DNA of 64,000 nucleotides from NCBI RefSeq assembly GCF_041908905.1, contig NZ_JAYREK010000014.1, positions 24,648-88,647 of the forward strand. Reading direction: 5' to 3'. This document shows, in pieces, positions 27,651 to 36,800 of the stretch; the first letter of the stretch is position 1; each line of letters starts with the position of its first letter. The notes beneath the pieces are model-generated. The model did not search any database. It was given only the letters and a program-made list of their open reading frames with translations, and was not told the origin of the DNA. This stretch comes from Zoogloea sp041908905. GTDB lineage: Bacteria > Pseudomonadota > Gammaproteobacteria > Burkholderiales > Rhodocyclaceae. A program made the translations under genes and the position numbers.

Positions 27651-30167
27651 ATGAGCAAGCAACTGATCATCGCTGAGAAACCTTCGGTTGCGGCGGATAT
27701 CGCCCGCGCCATCGGTGGCTTCACCAAAGAGAAAGACTACTTCGAGTCGGAGCACTACGTGCTGTCGTCGGCGGTCGGGCATCTGCTCGAGCTCACCGTG
27801 CCGGCCGAGTTCGAGGTCAAGCGCGGCAAGTGGTCGTTTGCGCACCTGCCGGTGATTCCGCCGCATTTCGCGCTCAACCCCATCGAGAAGACCGAGGACC
27901 GCCTCAAGCTCCTCACCCGCCTCATCAAGCGCAAGGACGTCACCGGCCTGATCAACGCCTGTGACGCGGGCCGCGAGGGCGAGCTGATCTTCAGCTTCAT
28001 CGTGCAGCACTCGGGCACCAGCAAGCCCGTGCAGCGCCTGTGGCTGCAGTCGATGACCGCCACGGCGATCCGCGACGGCTTCTCCCAGCTGCGGGCCGCC
28101 TCGGAGGTCGAGGGCCTGCGCGAGGCCGCGGTGTGCCGCGCCGAGAGCGACTGGCTGATCGGCATCAACGGCACCCGGGCGATGACCGCCTTCAACTCCA
28201 AGACCGGCGGCTTCCACCTCACCACCGTCGGTCGGGTGCAGACGCCCACGCTGGCCATCGTCGTCGAGCGCGAGGAGAAGATCCGCGCCTTCAAGCCCAC
28301 CGACTACTGGGAGCTCGAGGCCAGCTTCGGCTGCCAGGCCGGCGCCTACGCGGGCCGCTGGTTCGACGAAGGCTTCAAAAAGCCCGAGGAAGGCGCGCCG
28401 CTGGCGGAACACGCCACCGCCTTCCGGCTGTGGGACAAGGCACGCGCCGAGGCCATCAAGGCCAAGTGCGAGGGCAAGCCGGGCAGCGTCGAGGAAGAGT
28501 CCAAGCCGTCCACCCAGCTCTCGCCGCTGCTCTTCGACCTCACCTCGCTGCAGCGCGAGGCCAACGGCCGCTTCGGCTTCTCGGCCCGCACCACCCTGCA
28601 GCTGGCCCAGGCCCTCTACGAAAAGCACAAGGTCCTCACCTATCCGCGTACCGACGCCCGCGCGCTCCCCGAAGACTACGTGGGCCAGGTCAAGGGCATC
28701 CTCGGCGGCCTGCCGGACACCTACGCCCCGTTTGCCAACGAGATCGTCAAGCACGGCTGGGCGAAGCCCAACAAGCGCATCTTCAACAACGCCAAGATCT
28801 CCGACCACTTCGCGATCATCCCCACCGGCACGGCGCCCAAGAGCCTGTCCGAGGCCGAGGCCAAGATCTACGACCTGGTCACCCGGCGCTTCCTGGCGGT
28901 GTTCTACCCGGCGGCCGAATATCGCGTCACCACCCGCATCACCCGGGTCGAGGGCGAGGCCTTCAAGACCGAGGGCAAGATCCTCGTCAATCCGGGCTGG
29001 CTGGCGGTGTATGGCAAGTCCGCGGCGGTCAGCGAGGATGACGGCGGTGCGCCGCAGCTGGTGGCCGTCGAGCCCGGCGAGACGGTGAGCACCGACGAGA
29101 TCCTGCTGAAGGCGCTGGTCACCAAGCCGCCTGCACGCTTCAACGAAGCCACGCTGCTGTCGGCCATGGAAGGCGCCGGCAAGATGGTCGACGACGAGGA
29201 GCTGCGCGCCGCGATGGCCGGCCGCGGCCTCGGCACCCCGGCCACCCGTGCCCAGATCATCGAGAACCTGATCGGCGAGACCTACATGCTGCGCGACGGC
29301 AAGGAGCTGATCCCGACCGCCAAGGCCTTCTCGCTGATCACCCTGCTGCGCGGCCTCGGCACCAACGAACTCACCTCGCCCGAACTCACCGGCGAATGGG
29401 AGCACAAGCTCGCCCAGATGGAGCGCGGCGCCCTGTCCCGCGCCGAGTTCATGGAGCACATCCAGGCGATGACCCGCGACATCGTCGAGCGGGCCAAGCG
29501 CTACGAGTCCGACACCGTGCCCGGCGATTTCGCGACCCTCGCCACGCCCTGCCCCAAGTGCGGCGGCGTCGTGAAGGAGAACTACAAGAAGTTCGCCTGC
29601 CAGAGCTGCGACTGGAGCGCCTGGAAGATCGTCGCCGGCCGCCAGTTCGAGATCGAGGAGATCGAGGCGCTGCTGTCCACTGGCCGGGTCGGGCCGCTGC
29701 TCGGCTTCCGCAACAAGATGGGGCGCCTGTTCAACGCCGAGATCCGCCTCAACGACGACAAGCAGCCCGAGTTCGACTTCGGCCAGCCCAAGGAAGACGA
29801 GAGCGCCGAGCCGGTCGATTTTTCCGACCAGCAGCCCCTCGGCGCCTGCCCCAAGTGCGCGTCGCGGGTCTTCGAGCAGGGCCTGTCCTACGTCTGCGAG
29901 AAATCCGTCGGGCCGGGCAAGTCCTGCGACTTCCGCTCCGGCAAGATCATCCTGCAGCAACCCATCGAGCGGGAGCAGATGCACAAGCTCCTCGAGACCG
30001 GCAAGACCGACCTGCTGCGCGGCTTCGTCTCCAGCCGCACCAAGCGCAAGTTCTCGGCCTTCCTGGTGCGCGGCGACGACGGCAAGGTCGGCTTCGAGTT
30101 CGAGAAGAAGGAGCCCAAGGCGCCCGCCGCCAAGAAGCCCGCCACCCGCAAGAAGGCGGCCGAGTAA
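27651..30167 (+). CDS. topB: DNA topoisomerase III
   Basis: 838 residues. A type IA topoisomerase: TOPRIM domain (about 1-150) with IIAEKPSVAADIARAIGG and DAGREGELIF, and catalytic Tyr331 in LTYPRTDARALPED. IAEKPSVA and the lack of a long TopA-type N-terminus point to TopB, not TopA. The C-terminus is longer than in E. coli TopB (653 residues) and carries zinc-ribbon-like Cys pairs: CPKCGG at 634 with CQSCDW, and CPKCAS with a later Cys pair. It ends in a Lys/Ala-rich tail. It has its own likely promoter and a strong terminator. Confidence 0.93.
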   Translation: MSKQLIIAEKPSVAADIARAIGGFTKEKDYFESEHYVLSSAVGHLLELTVPAEFEVKRGKWSFAHLPVIPPHFALNPIEKTEDRLKLLTRLIKRKDVTGLINACDAGREGELIFSFIVQHSGTSKPVQRLWLQSMTATAIRDGFSQLRAASEVEGLREAAVCRAESDWLIGINGTRAMTAFNSKTGGFHLTTVGRVQTPTLAIVVEREEKIRAFKPTDYWELEASFGCQAGAYAGRWFDEGFKKPEEGAPLAEHATAFRLWDKARAEAIKAKCEGKPGSVEEESKPSTQLSPLLFDLTSLQREANGRFGFSARTTLQLAQALYEKHKVLTYPRTDARALPEDYVGQVKGILGGLPDTYAPFANEIVKHGWAKPNKRIFNNAKISDHFAIIPTGTAPKSLSEAEAKIYDLVTRRFLAVFYPAAEYRVTTRITRVEGEAFKTEGKILVNPGWLAVYGKSAAVSEDDGGAPQLVAVEPGETVSTDEILLKALVTKPPARFNEATLLSAMEGAGKMVDDEELRAAMAGRGLGTPATRAQIIENLIGETYMLRDGKELIPTAKAFSLITLLRGLGTNELTSPELTGEWEHKLAQMERGALSRAEFMEHIQAMTRDIVERAKRYESDTVPGDFATLATPCPKCGGVVKENYKKFACQSCDWSAWKIVAGRQFEIEEIEALLSTGRVGPLLGFRNKMGRLFNAEIRLNDDKQPEFDFGQPKEDESAEPVDFSDQQPLGACPKCASRVFEQGLSYVCEKSVGPGKSCDFRSGKIILQQPIEREQMHKLLETGKTDLLRGFVSSRTKRKFSAFLVRGDDGKVGFEFEKKEPKAPAAKKPATRKKAAE

Positions 30168-30187
30168 GCGCCGCTTGCGTCAGGCAT

Positions 30188-30219
30188 AAAAAAGCCCGCC
30201 TTCTCCGGCGGGCTTTTTT
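30188..30219. terminator. bidirectional terminator between topB and the HDOD gene
   Basis: An A6 run, stem GCCCGCC / GGCGGGC and a T6 run form a classic symmetric terminator between convergent genes. It works for both strands. Confidence 0.92.
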
Positions 30220-30232
30220 CATCTCGGGGGCG

Positions 30233-31090
30233 TCAGGCGATGGCGGTGATGATGGTCTCGCGGAAGTCGTCGATGTCGGCGTCGGAGGTGCCGAGGAAGA
30301 TCCGGGCGTCTTCGAGGGCGCGTTCATTCACGATGTCGGCGTCCTCGACGAACTCGCTCAGCACGTGCTCGGAGATCAGCGTGACGGCGATCAGCGCCAG
30401 GGCGCCGGCCGGGAGCTCCTTCTCGGGCAGGATGTAAACTTCCGGATCATGGTGGTAGCGGATCGCGGCGGCGATCTTGGCCGGCAGCCCCCAGTTGCGG
30501 GCCAGCAGCCAGCCCACCACCGCGTGGTCGCAGCGGAAGCGCTGCTGTTCCTGGGCCAGCAGCGTCGCGCCGCGGTCCTGGGAGGCGGCATAGACGTCGG
30601 CGTATTCGGGAAAGTTCGACAGCATCACCGGGATCGCCGCATCGTGGAAGAGGGCGTAGGTGTAGGCGCTCTCGGGCGGGATGCCGACGTGCCTGCGCGC
30701 CAGCACGCCGGCGGCCAGGGCCAGGGTGGAGGCGCGCGACCAGAACCTCTCCATCAGCGGCGTCGGCGGATGCTCCGAGGCATTGCGCAGGGCCGCTGCG
30801 ATCACCACGTTGAGGATGTTGCCGATACCCAGCCGGCTCACCGCCTGCTGTACGCTGCGCACCGGCGCGGTGCTGCCGAAGATCGGCGAGTTGGCCAGCT
30901 TCACCGCCATCGCCGACAGGCCCACGTCGGACGACAGGATGCGGGTCAGGACCTTGAGGGAGGGCTCTTCGCGCTGGGCTTCGAACATCACCTCGGAGAC
31001 GATGGCCGGGCAGGCCGGAATGCGGATGCTGGCGAGGACGCCCTCGAGTTCCGCCTGGGAGGGCGCTTGGTGTAAGGTGTCTGTGTTCAT
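30233..31090 (-). CDS. HDOD-domain regulatory protein
   Basis: 285 residues from MNTDTLHQAPSQ. An HDOD domain covers about residues 20-220 (LASDVGL-like ILSSDVGLSAMAVKLANSP, VSRLGIGNILNVVIAAAL, YALFHDAAIPVM, VGWLLARNWGLP, AIRYHHDPE). HDOD is an HD-like fold that has generally lost catalytic metal ligands and takes part in signalling. No GGDEF, EAL or receiver domain is attached. An alternative start 54 bases upstream (31144) exists; neither start has a good ribosome-binding site. It converges on topB. Confidence 0.85.
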   Translation of the reverse strand: MNTDTLHQAPSQAELEGVLASIRIPACPAIVSEVMFEAQREEPSLKVLTRILSSDVGLSAMAVKLANSPIFGSTAPVRSVQQAVSRLGIGNILNVVIAAALRNASEHPPTPLMERFWSRASTLALAAGVLARRHVGIPPESAYTYALFHDAAIPVMLSNFPEYADVYAASQDRGATLLAQEQQRFRCDHAVVGWLLARNWGLPAKIAAAIRYHHDPEVYILPEKELPAGALALIAVTLISEHVLSEFVEDADIVNERALEDARIFLGTSDADIDDFRETIITAIA

Positions 31091-31205
31091 GGTGTAGGAG
31101 GGCTGCAATGCTGGGCTCGGGGCTCTCTCAATGGGTCGGTTCATCCGGATGCTCGCGCCGGGGCTCGTCTGCCTGCGCCTTCACCGGGGGCAATGGAGGG
31201 GCTCC

Positions 31206-31700
31206 ATGACGAAGGACTCTCGCCCCCTGGTGCTGGTCGCCGGCCTGGTTCTTGCGGCATCTCAGGCGTATCTCATATACCTCGTTGATGATTTACGGCC
31301 GAATATTCTGGTTCTTCAGTTAACTTTCGATGCCAATGGCTATTGGGGAATCCTCGGGCAGTGGGGCGAGGCCGGGCGGGAGGCGTACCGCGGGCACTTC
31401 GGCTACGACACCCTGCACGCCCTGATCTACGCTGTCTTCGGCTACCTGCTGGCGACCCGCGGCGGGGTGTTCGCCGCCGCCGAGGCGCGGCTCGGGCGCC
31501 GGGCGGCGTGGATGCTGCCGGTGGCGGCGCTGCTCGACCTGCTCGAGAACCATTTGCAGCTCCAGCTGCTGGCCGGGCCCTCCGGCGCGCAGGTGGCGGC
31601 GATCCCCCTGTCTGCCCTGTGCTCGGCGGCCAAGTGGGCGCTGGTGCTGGCGTTTGCGCTGTGGATGGGGTGGCGCCTGTCGGCTAAATTGGTGCGATGA
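31206..31700 (+). CDS. small integral membrane protein of unknown function
   Basis: 164 residues starting MTKDSRPLVLVAG after a good GGAGGGG ribosome-binding site. About four hydrophobic segments are seen (residues ~8-28, 63-82, 95-112, 132-155). A short in-out loop carries LDLLENHLQLQLL. No family recognised. The stretch 31271-31340 coding for YLIYLVDDLRPNILVLQLTF is only 41% GC by count, in contrast to the rest of the gene. A longer frame from 31131 overlaps the HDOD start region and was not chosen. Confidence 0.75.
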   Translation: MTKDSRPLVLVAGLVLAASQAYLIYLVDDLRPNILVLQLTFDANGYWGILGQWGEAGREAYRGHFGYDTLHALIYAVFGYLLATRGGVFAAAEARLGRRAAWMLPVAALLDLLENHLQLQLLAGPSGAQVAAIPLSALCSAAKWALVLAFALWMGWRLSAKLVR

Positions 31701-31779
31701 GGGCGTGCGTCACGGCCGAGCCCCGGGTGGCTTGTGTATAACTGTTTCAAGATAAACCGGACTCCCGCGCCCCCAACCC

Positions 31780-33780
31780 ATGACCCAGCAGTCCCGATCC
31801 GGCGGCTCGCCTGCCGAGCGGGCCGAGGCCCTCCTGACCCGCTGCCGGGGCCGCTTCCTGAAAGCGCTCCGCGAAGCGGCGGAGGAGGTCATCCATCACC
31901 CCGACTGGCTGGACGCCCTCACCCGGGCTGCCGGCGAGTGCTTCGACGAGCTCGCCAGCGCGCGTCCGGGGCAGGTCTTCGACGACTCCCGCGGCCTCAC
32001 CGCGTCGCGGATGAATCTGGTCCAGGACAACGAGACCGACTACTCGATCGGCCTGATCAACCTCGATCAGCGCCTGCACGACTACTGCGGCCGCGACCTG
32101 GCGGCCCTCCACATGCGCATGCGCATGCAGCTGATGGGCACGCCGATGGTGCTGCAGGACGAATCCCCCCTCGGCACCGAGAGCGTCTGCCGCGCCCTGC
32201 GGGGTCTCAAGGAGGTCGAGCGGCTCAGCGCCACCGAGGCCCTGCGGCTCGCCCAGCAGCTCGAGGAGCCCCTGCGCCGTCATCTTTCCGGTTTCTATCG
32301 CAGCTTCGAGCACGAGCTGGCCAACGAGAGCCTCGGCTCCCGCGTGCGTGGCCGTCCCCAGCACGTGGACCCCGAGCCCGAGCCGGAGGAGGCGAACGCG
32401 GCCGACGGCAGGCCGGGGCGGGCCGGCCTCGCCATCCAGCCGGTGGATGCGCTGCGCCTGTCGGTGCTGGCCCGCCACGAGGACAACCCGTCCCAGCCCC
32501 CCAGCAACCTCGACCCGGGGCTGGCCTCGGCGCTGATCGAGCGCATCGAGGCCTGGCTGGGGGAACGCCAGCAATACGGCGCCGGTGTTCCGGTGGCGCT
32601 GGGGGCGAGCGAGCTGGGCGCGCTGCTCAGCCCGGTCAAGGCGGCCGCCGTCGAGGTCATCGAGACGATCTGCAACTACGCCCTGGACGCGCCCCGGCTG
32701 CCGGCGGCATTCCGCTCCCTCATCGCCCGGCTGCGGGTGCCGCTGCTGCGCCTGGCGCTGCGCAGCGAGACCCTGCTCGCGCCGGAGCGCCACGCGGCGC
32801 TGCGGCTGGTGGACCAGATCGCCAACCTGGGGCGCACCCTGGCGCCCGACTGCTCGCCGGAGCTGCCCGTCTGCCGGGGGCTGCTCGCCATCGTCAACAC
32901 CCTCGTCCACGCGCCGCGGATCTCCGACAAGGAGTTCGAGGCGGCCCTCGGGGCGGTGGAAGAGCTGGTCACCAGCCGCCAGCGGACCGCCCTGGCCCGC
33001 GCCGCGGCGTTCAAGGACGAGGTCGAGCGCATGGAGCGCCGCGACGTGGCGCTGCAGCACGCCTGCCGCGCCCTCTATCTGGTGATCGGCCACGCCAAGC
33101 CCAGCCCGGTGCGCAACTTCCTCGAGAACTACTGGGTACATGTGATCGCCAAGGTGGCCTACCGCCACGGCTCCGACAGCGTCGAGTGGGCGACCCGCCT
33201 GCACACCGCCAACCGGCTGCTGGCTTCCGTGGACGACAGCCAGGGCGCACGCAGCCTGAAGCGGCGCATCGCCGACATCCCCTACCTGATCGAGGAGCTC
33301 AAGGAGGGCCTGGCCTGGGTCGGCCTCACCGAGAGCCGGATCTGGGACGCCCTCGCGCCCTGCATGGCCTTGCACGCCAACCTCATCGCCGGCAAGCCGG
33401 CTCCCGAGTTCGTGCCGCGCCGCTCATCCTGCCGGCCGACCCTGGGCCGCCGCGCCGAGAAGAACGGCCTGCGGGTGCTCAAGCACAAGCAGTATGTCCC
33501 CGGCGAACTCCCGCTGCCGCCGGCCTGGGCGGCCCTCGAGGTCGGCGACCCGGTCTCGGTGGCCCTGCCCGACGACAGCGTGATGCGCGGCTTCGTGGCC
33601 CTGTTCGCGCCGCAGCGCCAGGCCATCCTGATCGCCGACGGCGACCAGAACCTCCAGCTGTCGATCACCGCCCGGGCCCTGTCCCAGCAGGTCGAGCTGC
33701 CCGAGTCGCAGCTGTTCCGGGCGGCCTCCCTCGTCGACGAGGCGGCCAGCAACCGGCTCCTCCAGCCCGGGCCCGCCTGA
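31780..33780 (+). CDS. DUF1631 family protein
   Basis: 666 residues, soluble. The N-terminal helical part with LVQDNETDYSIGLINLDQR, the central helical region and the C-terminal GDPVSVALPDDSVMRGFVALF domain match the DUF1631 proteins of betaproteobacteria as I know them. Their function is not established. A Glu/Pro-rich linker lies at about residues 190-220. It is 79 bases after the membrane protein gene and 78 bases before uvrA. Confidence 0.75.
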   Translation: MTQQSRSGGSPAERAEALLTRCRGRFLKALREAAEEVIHHPDWLDALTRAAGECFDELASARPGQVFDDSRGLTASRMNLVQDNETDYSIGLINLDQRLHDYCGRDLAALHMRMRMQLMGTPMVLQDESPLGTESVCRALRGLKEVERLSATEALRLAQQLEEPLRRHLSGFYRSFEHELANESLGSRVRGRPQHVDPEPEPEEANAADGRPGRAGLAIQPVDALRLSVLARHEDNPSQPPSNLDPGLASALIERIEAWLGERQQYGAGVPVALGASELGALLSPVKAAAVEVIETICNYALDAPRLPAAFRSLIARLRVPLLRLALRSETLLAPERHAALRLVDQIANLGRTLAPDCSPELPVCRGLLAIVNTLVHAPRISDKEFEAALGAVEELVTSRQRTALARAAAFKDEVERMERRDVALQHACRALYLVIGHAKPSPVRNFLENYWVHVIAKVAYRHGSDSVEWATRLHTANRLLASVDDSQGARSLKRRIADIPYLIEELKEGLAWVGLTESRIWDALAPCMALHANLIAGKPAPEFVPRRSSCRPTLGRRAEKNGLRVLKHKQYVPGELPLPPAWAALEVGDPVSVALPDDSVMRGFVALFAPQRQAILIADGDQNLQLSITARALSQQVELPESQLFRAASLVDEAASNRLLQPGPA

Positions 33781-33858
33781 GCGGGTTTTGCGGCGGGCGC
33801 AGCCAGCCGGCTGCGGGCGCTCTACAATGCGGTCCGCCCGCATTTTTCGCCTGCTGCC

Positions 33859-36800
33859 ATGTGCTCCGACCCTGCCTGCCCCGCTCCCCACGCCGCCGGC
33901 GCTGACGACGCTGCCGCCATCCGCATCCGCGGCGCCCGCCAGAACAACCTCAAGAACCTGTCCCTCGACATCCCCCACCACGAGCTGGTGGTGGTGACCG
34001 GCGTGTCCGGCTCGGGCAAGAGCTCGCTGGTGTTCGACACCCTCTATGCCGAGGGCCAGCGCCGCTACGTCGAGACCTTCTCGCCCTACGCACGGCAGTT
34101 CCTCGACCGCATGGACAAGCCCCAGGTGGATCGCATCGAGGGCGTGCCGCCGGCGATCGCCATCGACCAGACCAACCCGGTGCGCACCTCCCGCTCGACG
34201 GTGGGGACGATGACCGAGCTGGCCGACCACTTCAAGCTGCTCTACGCCCGGGCCGCGCGCCTGCACTGCCGCGGCTGCGGCCAGCCGGTGCAGCGCGACA
34301 CGCCGGCCACGGTGTTCGCCGACCTGTCGGCCCGCGCCGCGGCGGCCGGCGACCCGCGCCTGGTGGTCAGCTTCCCGGTCACGGTGCCGGCCAGCTTCAG
34401 CGAGGACGAGATCACCGAGCTGCTGGCCCGCCAGGGCTACACCCGCATCCACGCCCGCGACGGCAGCCTGCTGCACGTGGTGCAGGACCGCTTCCGCCTC
34501 GCCGGCGCCGAGCACGCCCGGGTGATGGAGGCCCTCGAGACCGCCTTCGCCGCCGGCCACGGCCGCCTCACCGTGCACGCGCTGGGCGAGGGTGGCGAGA
34601 CCCGCTGGAAGTTCAGCACCGGCCTGCACTGCGCCGACTGCGACATCGCCTACGCCGAGCCGACGCCCAGCCTGTTCTCCTTCAACTCGCCGGTGGGCGC
34701 CTGCGACACCTGCCGCGGCTTCGGGCGGGTGATCGGCGTCGATTTCGGGCTGGTCATTCCCGACGAATCGAAGACCCTCGCCGAAGGCGCGGTGAAGCCC
34801 TGGCAGAGCCCCAGCTTCAAGGAGTGCCAGGACGACCTCGCCCGGATGGCCAAAAAGTACGGCGTGGCGATGGACATCCCCTTCCGCGACCTCCCCGCCG
34901 AGCACCGCCGCTGGGTGCTCGAAGGCGACGACAAGTGGAAGAACTGGGATTCCAGCTGGCCGCGCCACTGGTACGGCGTGCGCCACTTCTTCGACTGGCT
35001 GGAGACCAAGGCCTACAAGATGCACATCCGGGTGCTGCTGTCGCGCTACCGCAGCTACACCGAATGCCCGGCCTGCCACGGCGCCCGCCTCAAGCCGGAT
35101 GCGCTGCTGTGGCGTCTCCAGCGCCGGGCTGAGGAAGGCGTGGGGGCGGCGGATCGTCAGCGTACCGCTGCGGCGCCGGGCCTCCTCGCCGGATCCCTCG
35201 CGATCCACCAGCTTCTCGCGCTGCCCATCGACGAGGTCGGGCCCTTCGTCGCCGCGCTGGCGCTGCCCGCACCGCTGGACGAGGCCACCGAGCTGCTGCT
35301 CGGCGAGATCCGCGGCCGCCTGCGCTACCTGCAGGACGTGGGCCTCGGCTATCTCACGCTGGATCGTCAGTCGCGCACCCTGTCGGGCGGCGAGGTGCAG
35401 CGCATCAACCTCACCACCGCGCTGGGGACCTCGCTGGTGAACACCCTGTTCGTGCTCGACGAGCCGTCCATCGGCCTGCACCCGCGGGACATCGGGCGCA
35501 TCCTCGGGGTGATGGAGCGCCTGCGTGACGCCGGCAACTCGCTGGTCGTCGTCGAGCACGACCCGCAGCTGATGCTCGCCGCCGACCGCCTGCTCGACAT
35601 CGGCCCCGGCCCCGGCGAGCGCGGCGGCGAGATCGTCGCCTACGGCGTGCCCACCGCCATCGCCAACGACCCCGCCTCCCTCACCGGCGCCTACCTCGCC
35701 GGCCGCAAGCGCGTCGACACCCGCCGCCAGCCGCGCCCGGTGACCGAGGGCGACGCACGCCTCACCCTCACCGGCGCCCGCCAGCACAACCTGCAGGGCG
35801 TCGATCTGGCGATCCCGCTGCGGCGGCTGGTGGGCATCACCGGCGTGTCCGGCTCGGGCAAATCCACGCTGATCCAGGATGTGCTGTTCCCGGCGCTGGC
35901 CAAGCACTTCGGCCAGCCGGCCGAGCCGCCCGGCGCCTTCGACGGGCTGGCCGGCCTGGACCACATCAAGGGCGTGGTGATGGTGGACCAGTCGCCCATC
36001 GGCAAGAGCGCCCGCTCCAACCCGGTGAGCTACGTGGGCGCCTGGGACGCCATCCGCAAGCTCTTCGCCAACCTCGACGAGGCCAAGGAGCGCGGCTACA
36101 CGCCGGGCACCTTCAGCTTCAACTCCGGCACCGGGCGCTGCCCCACCTGCACCGGCTCGGGCTTCGAGCACGTCGAGATGCAGTTTTTGTCGGATGTGTA
36201 TCTGCGCTGCCCGGACTGCGACGGCAAGCGCTACCGGCCGGATATCCTGGCCCTTCAATGGCGCGGCAGGAGCGTGGCCGACGTGCTCGAGATGACCGTC
36301 TCCGAAGCCATCGCCTTCTTTGCCGATCAAAAGGCCGTGCTCGCCGCGCTGGCACCGCTGGCCGACGTCGGCCTCGAATACCTGCGCCTCGGCCAGCCGG
36401 TGCCCACCCTGTCGGGCGGCGAGGCCCAGCGCCTCAAGCTCGCCGGCTACCTCGCCGAGGCCGCCCAGCTGGCCGGCAAGAAGGCGAAGAAGGGCGCCAC
36501 CGGTGATGAGCCCGGCCTGCTTTTCCTGTTCGACGAGCCCACTACCGGCCTGCACTTCGAGGACGTCGCCACGCTGCTGTCGGCCTTCGAGAAGCTGCTG
36601 GATGCCGGCCACTCGCTGGTCGTCATCGAGCACAACCTCGACGTGATCGCCGCCGCCGACTGGCTGGTGGACCTGGGCCCCGAGGGCGGCAGCGGCGGCG
36701 GGATGATCGTCGCCGAAGGCACGCCGGCCCAGCTCGTCGCCACCCCGGCCTCCCACACCGGGCGGGCCCTGGCCGACTACGCCGCCCAGCTCGCCGCGCT

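Noticed and set aside
33781..33858. LexA/SOS box before uvrA.
   Set aside because: No CTG-N10-CAG palindrome of SOS type in the 78-base leader; only a TACAAT -10-like hexamer.
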